Source: Catenovulum sediminis (GTDB lineage Bacteria; Pseudomonadota; Gammaproteobacteria; Enterobacterales; Alteromonadaceae). Taken from it: a DNA stretch of 64,000 nt. The translations under genes and the position numbers were made by a program. Under the pieces are notes generated by a model. The model was given only the letters and a program-made list of their open reading frames with translations, was not told where the DNA came from and did not search any database. The stretch is from positions 1,674,001 to 1,738,000 of the forward strand of contig NZ_CP041660.1 of the NCBI RefSeq assembly GCF_007289895.1, given 5' to 3'. How positions within the stretch are numbered: position 1 is the first letter of the stretch; each line of letters begins with the position of its first letter. Positions 51,901 to 58,339 of the stretch are shown in pieces.

Positions 51901-53260
51901 AGATTTAAGTGGTAATACATTGGGTAATCATTTCCGCTACTTTACGACTGGTGCAAGCACAGATGAAACCGCACCTACAGTGGCCAGTACCAGCGTGACC
52001 AACGGACAAAGCGCAATACCGCTTAACCTGATATTTAATGTACGCTTTAGCGAATCGTTAAGCCCCTTGTTTGATAATGGCGTGAGTTTACAAACGTCAC
52101 TGGGCGTTGATTTTCCGGTTAATTTATCGCTTTCTCGTGGCAGAACTTTATTAACCATAGTGGCCAAACAGTTATTGGCGGCAGAAACCGACTATCGACT
52201 CACCATAAGCGGTTTAAAAGATATCAGCGGTAATTCAATGACAGACGATTTAGTGATTGATTTTACCACCAGTGATACCGCCGACTTTTATACCAGTGGC
52301 GTTGCGCATTGGAGTATTCCGAACAACAATACACAAAATGTTGCGCTGAATCCTTTACTGCAAGTGCATTTTGCTGAGCGGGTGGATAAAACCACCATTG
52401 ATGGCAATACCTTTTATTTATACGACAATACCGACCGGTTAACGGTTGCAAGTAGTTGGGCACTGAGTACCGATGGATTAACGCTAACGTTAACACCGGA
52501 TGCGCTGTTAACGGCAGATCACAACTATTATTTGTATGTGGGTTATAGCCCGTATCTGACTGACTTATCGGGTAACCGTATTGCTCAGAATAATTACAAA
52601 TATTTCTGGACAGGTTCACATACCGAAGCAGACGAGAGTGCACCAACCGTGAGTCGCGCCAATATAACAAACGGTTTAACCGATATGCCTGTCAATGGTC
52701 AGGTTGTACTGGAAATGAATGAACCTTTAAGTGGCGCCTGTATTTTAAGTGACGGCATCGCACTGACCAGTGAAGGAAATGCGGTAGATAAAAGCATATC
52801 GTTAAACAACCTGCGTACCATTTTAACGGTTAAAGCTGCCAGCGGTTTTGCAACCGAAACCAGCTATATGCTGGCGCTAAATGATGTTTGTGATTATGCG
52901 GGTAATGCATTAACAGACTACACAGTGAGTTTTACCACCAATGCGAATGACAGTAATGATACATCCGGCCCGACGCTGCAAACAATCACGCCAGAAAATG
53001 GCAGTACAGGTGTTGCGGTAGACAGTAATATCGTGCTGAATTATGACGAAACACTCGATTTGCGTGCTGCACCAGTGCTTAAAGCCGGTGGGGATGTGAT
53101 TGCCGTGAGTTACACAATTGATGGTAGCCAGATCACAATAAACCCGACTGATGATTTAACCGCGGGTACACAATATACACTTGAACTACACTATAATGTA
53201 CCTGACTTAGTGGGCAATACCCGCTACGGTGGTAACCGCAGTTTTACCACCGCAGAATAA
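42929..53260 (+). CDS. Giant exported multi-Ig-like repeat protein
   Basis: 3443 residues. Signal peptide (FIRTGRILLTTCFLSSALVT), then a Big_2-type Ig domain (about 110-195), TSP3/EF-type calcium segments, and a second Big_2-like domain. LVIVD-type propeller repeats (about 410-690; DYVYIAAGGAGLHIVDASDK) follow, then an Ig-like domain from 697, TSP3 from 788, and a very long series of SbsA/Big_5 Ig-like domains from about 854 to the end (FSEPIDPVS, DLAGN and FTTG motifs recur). A ~2.9-kb super-repeat underlies this part. There is no C-terminal anchor or PEP-CTERM. It is likely a secreted filamentous adhesin or matrix protein. The secretion route is not visible here. Confidence 0.8.
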   Translation: MKNFIRTGRILLTTCFLSSALVTATQAEELDENCVVNILNRTIQVAENGGWSLPNVPSNQGAVRARATCVNDDGATASGQSGYFNLLTNGITRVGEIQFAEQEPVPTRISFLTNIVINLTALGQTYQLDVTAVYPGGMTDNVTAATSGTNYTSSNSAVASVNANGLISAAGSGNALITASKDGQVATRLVRVSFTGDQDGDGLPDDYETENGLDPNDPADAFEDRDNDGLSALDEYLAGTDINLADTDDDGISDGEEIIEGEDGFITNALSADSDGDGLSDFVEVTLGSSPNDSADADYQNAITAINVTPSNVVMTFNGIDSEVSTQLTVRATLLDGNTLDVTAKSSGTSYQSSDLSIVSFGLADGEIFGGTEGEATVTVSLFELTKQVPVTVESFQPAGISTLTFSGTAYDNDVQGDYVYIAAGGAGLHIVDASDKANPELISTLATSGTARDVKVVGAHAYVAVANNGLDIINISDISQPVLTANIVTSGSAVDLAMQNNHVFVANDSGGFEIINVEEVGAPFIVSALDNLGRIISVDVHNDRAVVANNSAVIVLDISDLSSPMRLGSINIGNIRAVVMDGDYAYVACYTCGYKVINISDPMRPVIVGGDTRFYPSDVELTNGFAFFSDILFVNAVPFVNIADPENSLFQGVIDIRQFGDRDASALSIDAGFVYSTGYNRLYISQYRILNDNQGVPPNVEVISPPDGDVVVEGSRILVRAEATDDVAVATVQIRVNGNLVASDTTRPYEVPITVPTGVTSMNILVEGVDFGNNVGDAIALLTVEPDEDNDGLGDNEEVFTWGTDPADADTDDDGLLDGLEIELATDPLDTDSDDDERTDGDEVAAGTDPLNPDITPPLVSSVNPADAATEICENTNISVIFNETIARKSLTDESIKIIAQDTRVLSGVQSLISNNTELTFNPTELLADNSTYSIEVSGVRDAAGNPLAETFTSVFTTGNCVDEERPFLVDISPVHTSANIPVNAVITAILSEPIDPVSVTEESMYVIDQSSGQRIGGILDIAENNSAISFIPNVPLLVGRRHYVYLTSAIQDTFNNPFIGTSRWFDTSFDTDGSGPQVVATSMSDQATGLPLNVLPAVRFNEAINALYLTDIKLLDAVGAEVAVSRAISGDRRRVTLSPVQVLTANESYTLWIDGVQDLSGNLLANPLEINFMTGESADTENGTAVRWSIPNNSQNVALNPLLAVDFSEPIDPTSINSSSFYLQDTSTNLPVAGQRILSDDGMRLTFVPDQALRENHRFYLYVGYSPYLQDYAGNLIAQNNYHYFNTGRAQDNEALSVVATSLGADNTDVPLNAQIVIQLDQTISDVCPLANAVSLMSGESSLEVTAQLANDRRTVTITPLENLTAQTEYALAVSGLCDYAGNNLEIYQLSFTTLNSDTEDTTGPNLLDISPAHTTGDVDVTSQVVLTFDEPVDLRSAPPIKGAGITVPGSYQVDGSVITFTPDILLPGSTRFTVEIYYNVPDLAGNTRYGGTRYFDTQTVEDTLAPSILAISPEDMSTDIHPAQAVVLSFDEPVNLDTLNGNNIALYHDGSVLSSNIFRSADGRQVTLSASLPHSAVVSVVMTDGVQDLAGNAITPFISSFSTGVADSDVSRPRIIAQTPVNGSNGWVDINEVYFYADEAVDESTLEDAFNLAEDGVLTQVDIAVLGDGRTIRVRKDTAFNDNALIQVYWDSTVTDLSGNPLTAYNAYFNTSSDTDNLGIRPRVESYFPNASSRETPLNAILLTQFSEEMDITSFTSESAILYDVTDDWRVMDRSITLDDTGRIAQVVADEGLVADNQYYLWFSAALLDTDGDNLQGNSATYFYTDTDSVIDDTQPTVAAMSPPDGEENVGTNSWFASRFNEQINPLTFAVDNAINVQFAENNRTVRYTMLQPLAASSAVQFNSPEMADVAGNLTLNSQVQFTTAAGPDFNRPDLLDVSVTNNQQNVALNSVFEWTFSEPLDPISVTSSGVYIYDNVARVAIPSSYELSADAKRLILMPDQALLAGRQYYIYAYYLRDLSGNTSGNHFRYFTTGFAADVTAPTVVNASIVDGQTELPINARLNVRFSEMLNPLDLDGIVLSDSAGNALATHISLNRGRQLVSIVPKQLLEPMQDYLLTIQGISDLSDNQQAETLMLNFTTGPTVDLTQGQIVRWSIPQNTRNVALNPNLEVHFSEAVDKATIDSQTFYLYDNDARISVAGQWTLSADGMALKFEPDEDLRANHLHYLYVGYSPYLHDYAGNRIAVNNYHYFYTKDESDNTAPEVQQISVVDGDTEVPVNGRVVLKVSEPISDTCQLADSFALTTGGEAVPIQVTMENDRQTLIVSGQSEWTPATEYQLSVDGLCDYAGNTLSQTLTSFTTSASTDPDETGPNLTAISPIHQATEVEVELTQIVMTFDEPVDARSQPPVVGGGITVPGQYVVVDNVITFTPAINLAGNTRYTIELYYNVPDLAGNIRYSGTRYFNTQAAADSTAPLVSAISPAADSIDVNPSHSVVLSFNEPMQTSTLNNNNIALYANGQVIRPNIFRSADGRDVTVSASLPQASLVSLVVTENVQDLAGNSVSPYISSFTTGMNNNDVTRPSIVTQIPNNGSSNWIGLSEITLYASEALDLTSLQDAIKVTDDGELLAVDVALMGDGRTIRVTASDGEFPPSSRISLYLDSTVVDASGNALNTYSSYINTGIETDGVGDRPTVVAYHPVSATGGVPLNATLMAQFTEPLDSSTFGSETIILYDVTDNWTVLSSSAELDASGHIIKVTADEALVADNQYYVWYSQSIKDTDGDNLRTNYATYFNTAADAVVDDRQPMISSINPPDGQTGVGVNTLFAVRFDEPMNPLTFDDANGENISVQFSENNQVVIYRKLTPVASEAEHTETLSGIQDMAENSVVEDSTQFTTLAGPDFDRPTVVDVAYSNNQQGVATNPVIEWIFSEPIDPVSVTTSGVYMYNNTTRETIASSSQLSADGLRLTTVPDEALETSSQYYVYAYYLRDLSGNTLGNHFRYFTTGASTDETAPTVASTSVTNGQSAIPLNLIFNVRFSESLSPLFDNGVSLQTSLGVDFPVNLSLSRGRTLLTIVAKQLLAAETDYRLTISGLKDISGNSMTDDLVIDFTTSDTADFYTSGVAHWSIPNNNTQNVALNPLLQVHFAERVDKTTIDGNTFYLYDNTDRLTVASSWALSTDGLTLTLTPDALLTADHNYYLYVGYSPYLTDLSGNRIAQNNYKYFWTGSHTEADESAPTVSRANITNGLTDMPVNGQVVLEMNEPLSGACILSDGIALTSEGNAVDKSISLNNLRTILTVKAASGFATETSYMLALNDVCDYAGNALTDYTVSFTTNANDSNDTSGPTLQTITPENGSTGVAVDSNIVLNYDETLDLRAAPVLKAGGDVIAVSYTIDGSQITINPTDDLTAGTQYTLELHYNVPDLVGNTRYGGNRSFTTAE
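46476..53257 (+). repeat. ~2.9-kb super-repeat inside the giant Ig-like gene
   Basis: The block beginning WSIPNNSQNVALNPLL (near 46495) recurs as WSIPQNTRNVALNPNL (near 49395) and WSIPNNNTQNVALNPLL (near 52308), spacing about 2.9 kb. The order of Ig-like domains after each start is the same. The third copy is truncated at the gene end. This indicates block duplication of about eight to ten domains at once. Confidence 0.75.
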
Positions 53261-53311
53261 GCCGTAGAGTAAAAAGATGTTTTACCCGAATATAAGAGAG
53301 CTTTAACCGAG

Positions 53312-53773
53312 ATGAAAAAATTTAAAGCAATATTTTTAGTGTTTATTGGCGTTTGTATCGCAGTACTTTTGTATCAGCTATGGCCACAACCACCCGAGTT
53401 TAACGAGCCAGATGCAGCTCAGCGCGCGCCTGCAAACTTAGAAAATCAGCAACACAGTGCTAACAAGCCAGCTATCCATGCAAGCTTTAACGCCGACAGC
53501 AGTACCGCCGACAGCAGTAATCAATTTTCAACCGAAAAAAATGCAGGTGAGACAGCAGAACAACAAGCACAATTGGCAGCGCGCAAAGAACAGGTTGCAG
53601 TTAAACAAGCAGAAATAGAAATTTTAATGGCAGAGCTGGATGAAAATTTAAAAAACAAAGCGAAAAAACAACAAATAGAACAGCAAATTAATCAAAAACT
53701 GGCTGAATATAATCAATTGGTATTGCCCATTGCACTACAACAAATGCAAGATAAAAACAAACAGGCTCAGTAG
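53312..53773 (+). CDS. Anchored coiled-coil protein
   Basis: 153 residues: one N-terminal membrane helix (FKAIFLVFIGVCIAVLLYQL), a low-complexity Q/N/S/A linker, then a charged coiled coil (about 85-150; RKEQVAVKQAEIEILMAELD). Its end overlaps the next gene by 44 bases in another frame. Function unknown. The topology suits an inner-membrane-anchored periplasmic accessory protein. Confidence 0.6.
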   Translation: MKKFKAIFLVFIGVCIAVLLYQLWPQPPEFNEPDAAQRAPANLENQQHSANKPAIHASFNADSSTADSSNQFSTEKNAGETAEQQAQLAARKEQVAVKQAEIEILMAELDENLKNKAKKQQIEQQINQKLAEYNQLVLPIALQQMQDKNKQAQ

Positions 53774-54593
53774 TTTAAGCATTCTATTGAGCTTGTTGTT
53801 ATGGTGTCAGGCAGCTTATGCAAGCCAGGTTATGCCGATACCAGACCCGATTGCGCAGCAGGCTTTTTTATTAAATGGCTGGCGCGCAGACCGACCCAAC
53901 TTACTGATATTCAAAGACCCCTTTTGCCCATATTGCATTAAAGCCATTCCAAAACTAGAACGATTGGTGGGTTATAACATCTATTTATTTTGGGCGCCTA
54001 TTTTAGGCAACCGCAGCCAACAAAGGGTAACGCAATTTTTTAAATGCGACAGGCCAGTGAGCGAAAGCATTATGCAGGCCGTGGTGCAGGGCAATAGCCC
54101 TGCATGTAATCAACCAATACAACAAAATTTAATGCAGCAAAATAATGATTACCTAGATGCCTACCAGATTAACAGCGTACCGAGTTTTTATTTACAAGGG
54201 CAAAAAGTGTCACTGGCCCAACTGCTGAAATACCAACAAAGCGAAAGCGCCACGATATTAGGGGTTAAACCCGATTGGACGCGCTTTAACCACATGCAAC
54301 AATTACCCGCATGGCAATCAAAAAACTTATTACTGTTTATCGCCGAAAAAGATATCAACAAAGCCGATGAACTATTAAACCAATACCAACCCGAATATCT
54401 AATCACCAGCGTACAAGTGCTACAAAAACACCCAAAATTACTGGGCTGCAACCACAACAAAGACGCCTGTTTTAGCAAACGCATAAAAACCTACCACCAA
54501 CAAAAAGCCCTGTTTATGCTGATGTTTGGAGATAAATTAGATTTATCACAAAGCCTGCTTTTTGCGCATAACGGTAAACATAACTTGCTGTGA
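53730..54593 (+). CDS. Thioredoxin-fold thiol:disulfide protein (DsbC/DsbG-like)
   Basis: About 287 residues with a signal peptide (SSLSILLSLLLWCQAAYA) and the active-site motif FKDPFCPYCIKAIPKLE (CPYC). The fold continues with a cis-Pro region, NSVPSFYLQGQ. The upstream dimerisation domain of true DsbC is short here. The start is a TTG without a strong ribosome site, so the first residues are uncertain. Further Cys (CNHNKDACFSKR) lie near the C-terminus. It closes the locus that encodes a lipoprotein with a Cys-rich stretch, so disulfide isomerisation for that partner is a reasonable inference. Confidence 0.75.
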   Translation: MHYNKCKIKTNRLSSLSILLSLLLWCQAAYASQVMPIPDPIAQQAFLLNGWRADRPNLLIFKDPFCPYCIKAIPKLERLVGYNIYLFWAPILGNRSQQRVTQFFKCDRPVSESIMQAVVQGNSPACNQPIQQNLMQQNNDYLDAYQINSVPSFYLQGQKVSLAQLLKYQQSESATILGVKPDWTRFNHMQQLPAWQSKNLLLFIAEKDINKADELLNQYQPEYLITSVQVLQKHPKLLGCNHNKDACFSKRIKTYHQQKALFMLMFGDKLDLSQSLLFAHNGKHNLL

Positions 54594-54996
54594 AATAGTT
54601 TGTGGTGAATTAAAAAGTCAGTGCAATCACAACCGCAATCATAACCCCAACCCCAACCCCAAAGCTGCGATGTAATAGCGCCTTTTAAAATTAATTTTTT
54701 GATGCTGTATGTGCATTCAGTCGCGTAGCGTTTGCCCTATATTCAGAAAAATGCGCAAGTTGCGCATTTTTCTCCTGACAGTAAATATTAGCCCGCCAAA
54801 AAAGAATATATATGGCAAAGCGTTAGCTAATTTGCTAAAAATACAACAAGTATTAATATGCGCGCAATTTTGGCAGAAAAATGCGCAAATCGCGCACTAT
54901 TAAATTGTTGAACTAAGCCGCTGCGCGGAGTCGTAAACCTCACCATTTGAGACACACTTACCTATGGATTAACAACCAATCTGGAGGTAAGTCACC
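54594..54996. other. Gene-free 400 bp between the surface locus and the IS91 remnant
   Basis: Apart from the terminator hairpin at 54748-54772, a partial copy of the same ATGCGCAA-type hairpin is seen near 54876-54897. No gene is supported. The sequence just before 54997 (GTAAACCTCACCATTTGAG) may belong to the IS91-type element's left side. Confidence 0.4.
54748..54772. terminator. Terminator-type hairpin
   Basis: GAAAAATGCGCAAGTTGCGCATTTTTC is a nearly perfect palindrome with A- and T-rich flanks, usable in both directions. It lies about 155 bases past the end of the surface locus. Confidence 0.65.
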
Positions 54997-55188
54997 ATGA
55001 ATAAATTAATCCAACAAGTCGCCTTAGAAATAGAATATCGAGGGTATGCAGATAAAACCCGAGAAACCTATTGTCAGCATTTGCAGCAAATTGAAAATTA
55101 TTTAGGTAAGCCGTTAGACCAAACAACAGAGCAAGATTTAAATTGTTATTTCGCTAGCCCTGAAGTCCGCAGATTATCGCGCTTATGA
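54997..55188 (+). pseudogene. Truncated tyrosine recombinase N-terminal domain (IS91-associated)
   Basis: 63 residues matching the SAM-like N-terminal domain of phage-type integrases (IEYRGYADKTRETYCQHLQQ, then IENYLGKPL). It ends abruptly, with none of the catalytic R-H-R-Y residues. A recombinase gene of this kind commonly precedes IS91-family transposases. Eight bases later the transposase begins, so most of the integrase has been deleted. Confidence 0.65.
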
Positions 55189-55196
55189 GGTGAGTT

Positions 55197-56281
55197 ATGA
55201 AACCAATTCATCTAGCTGACATCCTTAATCAAGGCTTAGATGGTTATCAGCAAAACCACAAAATGAGTGTGCAGCAAAAGCGGGTATGCGAGCATATTCA
55301 ATCGTGCCGAACGGGCGAGCTTGGATATCAAAAGTGGCAATGTGACCAATGTGGGCATCAAACTGAAATTGGCTGTAGCTGCCGCATAGACATTGCCCAA
55401 GATGTCAGGGTACAACCACTGAAGACTGGGTCGACAAGCAAAGCGAAAATTTATTGCCGTGCAGCTATTTTCATTTAGTCTTTACCTTGCCACATGAGCT
55501 CAACCTGATTGCACAATATAACGCCAAGCCTCTGTATCAAAGTCTATTTAAAGCCGTGTGGCAAACCTTAAACAAATTTGCCAACAACCGGCAGCACGGG
55601 CAATTGGGTATGACCTGTGTGTTACACACTTGGGGCCAAAACTTAAGTCAGCATATTCACCTACACTGCTTAATACCGGCAGGTAGTTTAAATACAAAGC
55701 ACCAATGGCAAAGCGTTAATAAAAATTACCTTTACCCAGTGAAAGCATTATCCACAGTCTTTAAAGGCAAAATGTTGGCAGAGCTAAAAGCTCAGAATGT
55801 GAATTTAAACAGCTTAAACATTCCACAAAAATGGTGTGTGTACGCCAAACCCTGCTTAAGCCACAGCCAGCAATTGCTAAGTTATCTGGCGAGGTATACC
55901 CGAAAAGGCGTGATGTCAGAATCAAGGTTGGTTAAACATACAACCCACTCAGTGAGTTTTAAATACAAAGACTATCGGGATAATAACCAAAATAAAGTCA
56001 TGACGCTTGATACAGAGGAATTTATCCTGCGGTATTTACAACACATACTGTCTAAAGGCTTAATGCGACTACGCCATTATGGATTTTTAGCCAATGCTTG
56101 TCGCAGGCGTAAAGTGATGCTAATCAAAGCACAATGTAAAACAGGTAAACCCTGTACAACAAAGCCAAAATCAGACAAAAAAATGCATTGGCCGTGCACA
56201 GAGTGTCAGGTAGGTGAGCTAAAGCTGGTGAGTATTTTATTACCAAGTCGAAAGTTAGTAGAGCCGGTACTAACTGGCTGA
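55197..56281 (+). pseudogene. IS91-family transposase, frameshifted
   Basis: Two frames join into one Y2/HUH-type transposase of about 360 residues. The first (from 55197) has the zinc-binding start MKPIHLADILNQGLDGYQ ... CEHIQSCRTGELGYQKWQCD. The second (from 55454, open further back) has FHLVFTLPHELN, the HUH metal motif QHIHLHCLIPAG and the tyrosine region SYLARYTRKGVMSESRL. Around 55393 the sequence CGC-ATAGACATTGCCC lacks one A; restoring it would give the expected NRHCPKCQ-type motif. The lesion makes the copy inactive. Confidence 0.8.
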
Positions 56282-56461
56282 AACTTTTAAGGCAATAAAG
56301 CCCATAAAAAACAAAGCCCATTGGGTTGGGTTAGACCTTTCTGTGCATATTAAAAATAAAGTTGCAAAAAATGACCAAATTAGCTTAAATTACCGTTAAT
56401 TCAATGCGCAAACTCAAGTTTAATGGATTGAAAAATGCTAACAACAAGGAGATTACCTGTC

Positions 56462-56578
56462 ATGCCAACTGAGCTTAAAAAAGCAAATTCCTATAGCATA
56501 AATCAAACCAGACAACCGTGTTGTTTGCCCGTTCAACAAATGATTCATTCACACAAACTACGTGTGCATGAATACTAA
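56462..56578 (+). CDS. Small ORF reading into an attC-like site
   Basis: 38 codons (MPTELKKANSYSINQTRQPC ...) from an ATG preceded by AAGGAG (10-base spacing). Its end runs through the attC-like stem-loop at 56531-56588, as small cassette ORFs often do. No family is recognised. It may be the first cassette gene or chance. Confidence 0.35.
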   Translation: MPTELKKANSYSINQTRQPCCLPVQQMIHSHKLRVHEY

Positions 56579-56588
56579 AGCGTTAAGC
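56531..56588 (+). other. attC-like recombination site 1
   Basis: GTTCAAC (R''-like, fits RYYYAAC) and GTTAAGC (R'-like, fits GTTRRRY) border a 58-bp element. Inside, ATTCATTCACAC pairs with GTGTGCATGAAT around a 7-base loop, with one mismatch. Length and layout fit a short integron attC. The next gene, in the same orientation, starts 58 bases later. Confidence 0.55.
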
Positions 56589-56646
56589 TGCAAATTCAAA
56601 TCGGCGCTTGAGTTATAGAGTTAAGTTCTATTATAAGGAAGTCTTA

Positions 56647-58328
56647 ATGAGAAAAGTTCGGTGTAGTTTAAAGGATCCATTCCCGACGGAATTATTAGCT
56701 ACTTTAGACTTAGGCAATATGGATGGTCATAGAGACTCTTTAATTGAACGAGGCTTCATAGCAACGCGATCTATTAAATCATTTTTGAATGATAAACACT
56801 CTATTATAATTGGAGCATTTGGTACTGGTAAAAGTGCTATTTTCAATTTAATGAGAAACAGGAGTGAAATTCTAGAAATTTATAAGAATGATTTAATTGT
56901 AACGATAGATGAGCAAATCCAGTTTGATCAGTTAAAGGAAGATTCAAAAAAATATTTCCCAAACTTGTCTCAGAAATTAACCTTTCAGTTGTTATGGAAA
57001 TTTCAAATCTGTAGACGAATTTCAGAAGAAATATCATCTCTTGAAAACTTTCCCAATAGTGACTCTGAGCGTTATCTTAGCGAGTTTTTGAGTCGAACTG
57101 GGGAAGAGGAGGTCATTTATCAATACTGAGTCGAATTAAAGATCTGTTTGAAAAAGTATCGTTTAAAATTAAAACAAAGCTTTCAGACGTTCCTGTTGAT
57201 GTAGAGCTATCAAAAGAAGCAACAAAAACAGTCAAACGGATAGAGCTTAATTTAGATAAAGTCATTGAAAACGCTTCAAAATCAGTTGAAGAAAGAGGTA
57301 TTCGTCAATCTACGGTAATTATAGATAAATTAGATAAATTTGTTGCAGGTGAAGAATACGAAACTCAAAGGGCATATATTGAATCTTTACTAGAGTTAGA
57401 AGATGACCTGTATAGTCAAGAAAAGATAGGTTTTAAAGTGTTCTTGCGGTCTGACCTTTATGAAAGGTTAGATTTTTCAGCTCTTGGACCGGATAAAGCG
57501 GAGGATAATACACTGCGACTTCTCTGGAATAGAGAAGAGATTAGGGCATTTGTTGCTCGTAGGATGTACCTTGCATTAGAGGATGCAGGCATTTGGCATA
57601 TGAGAGATATTTTTGAGTCTAGTGATATGTCAGATTATCAACTGCGTTGGTATGAAAAAATATTGCTTGAAGAGAAAAAGTCTGGATTAAAATATAAATT
57701 CTCTCATTACTACAATAAGTTTTTTGGCAGAAAGAAAAACAAGAGAACACTTTTTGAAAAATTAGACCTATTAATAATTAATAAACTATTTAATTCTAAG
57801 CTACTTCATGAATGTCCAGAGGGTAAAGAAGAGTCCATTTTAAATTATGATTTTTTTGATACTCACTTTTTAGATGGAAATAATTCATGCACTCCTCGTT
57901 ATATGCTTGTATTTTTAAAAGAGTTATTGGATGAAGCAAATGAATATTATTTCAATAGTCCTAATATTCATGTAACCCCAGTTCTTGAAAGTGATGATTG
58001 GGTTTATAACCTCTTTGATCCTCACTTGGTCTACAAAGCGTACGTTCAATCCAAAGAAAAATTTATTCGGCATGTGAGTAAAGTGGATGACACTTGGACA
58101 AGTCATATTATGGAGCTTCTAGAGAAGAAAGGTGGAAAACAAACATTTGACTACAAATGGGTAAAAAGAAATATCCAATTTTCTGATAGTGAAAATGACC
58201 AAGCGTTAGTTTTTTTAATATATTTGCAAGTTATTGGATTTTGTAAACCTGTCAAATATGAAAGGGACATTAAAAAGCGTAACTTTGAGTTACCTATTTT
58301 GTATAAAACAGCTAAGAACCTGCCTTAG
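56647..58328 (+). pseudogene. Sll1717-family/KAP-like P-loop ATPase, frameshifted
   Basis: Two adjoining frames form one protein of about 560 residues. The first starts at ATG 56647 (after AAGGAAG) and has Walker A IIGAFGTGKSAIFNLM; it stops at 57127-57129. The second reads back in phase to about 57105 and has Walker B-like TVIIDKLDKFVAGEEYETQR and the family block FKVFLRSDLYERLDFSALGP plus LLWNREEIRAFVARRMY. A one-base slip near 57105-57120 separates them. These ATPases are often seen in defence or accessory regions, but the function is not established. It could be decay, an assembly error, or programmed frameshifting. Confidence 0.65.
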
Positions 58329-58330
58329 AT

Positions 58331-58339
58331 GCAGCTTAA
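58331..58339 (+). other. Left part of attC-like site 2, split by a group II intron
   Basis: GCAGCTTAA directly after the ATPase stop codon is the start of an attC R''-type core (GCTTAAC). It matches the complement of the R' GTTAAGC upstream of the ATPase. The intron's 3' end (minus strand ...CCCGAT) abuts here. The other part of the site lies at 59721-59786. Confidence 0.45.

Noticed and set aside
54997-55188. Integron integrase (intI) candidate
   Set aside because: Only an N-terminal SAM-like domain is present, it lacks the IntI-specific insert and catalytic residues, and its place before an IS91-type transposase fits the IS91-associated recombinase.
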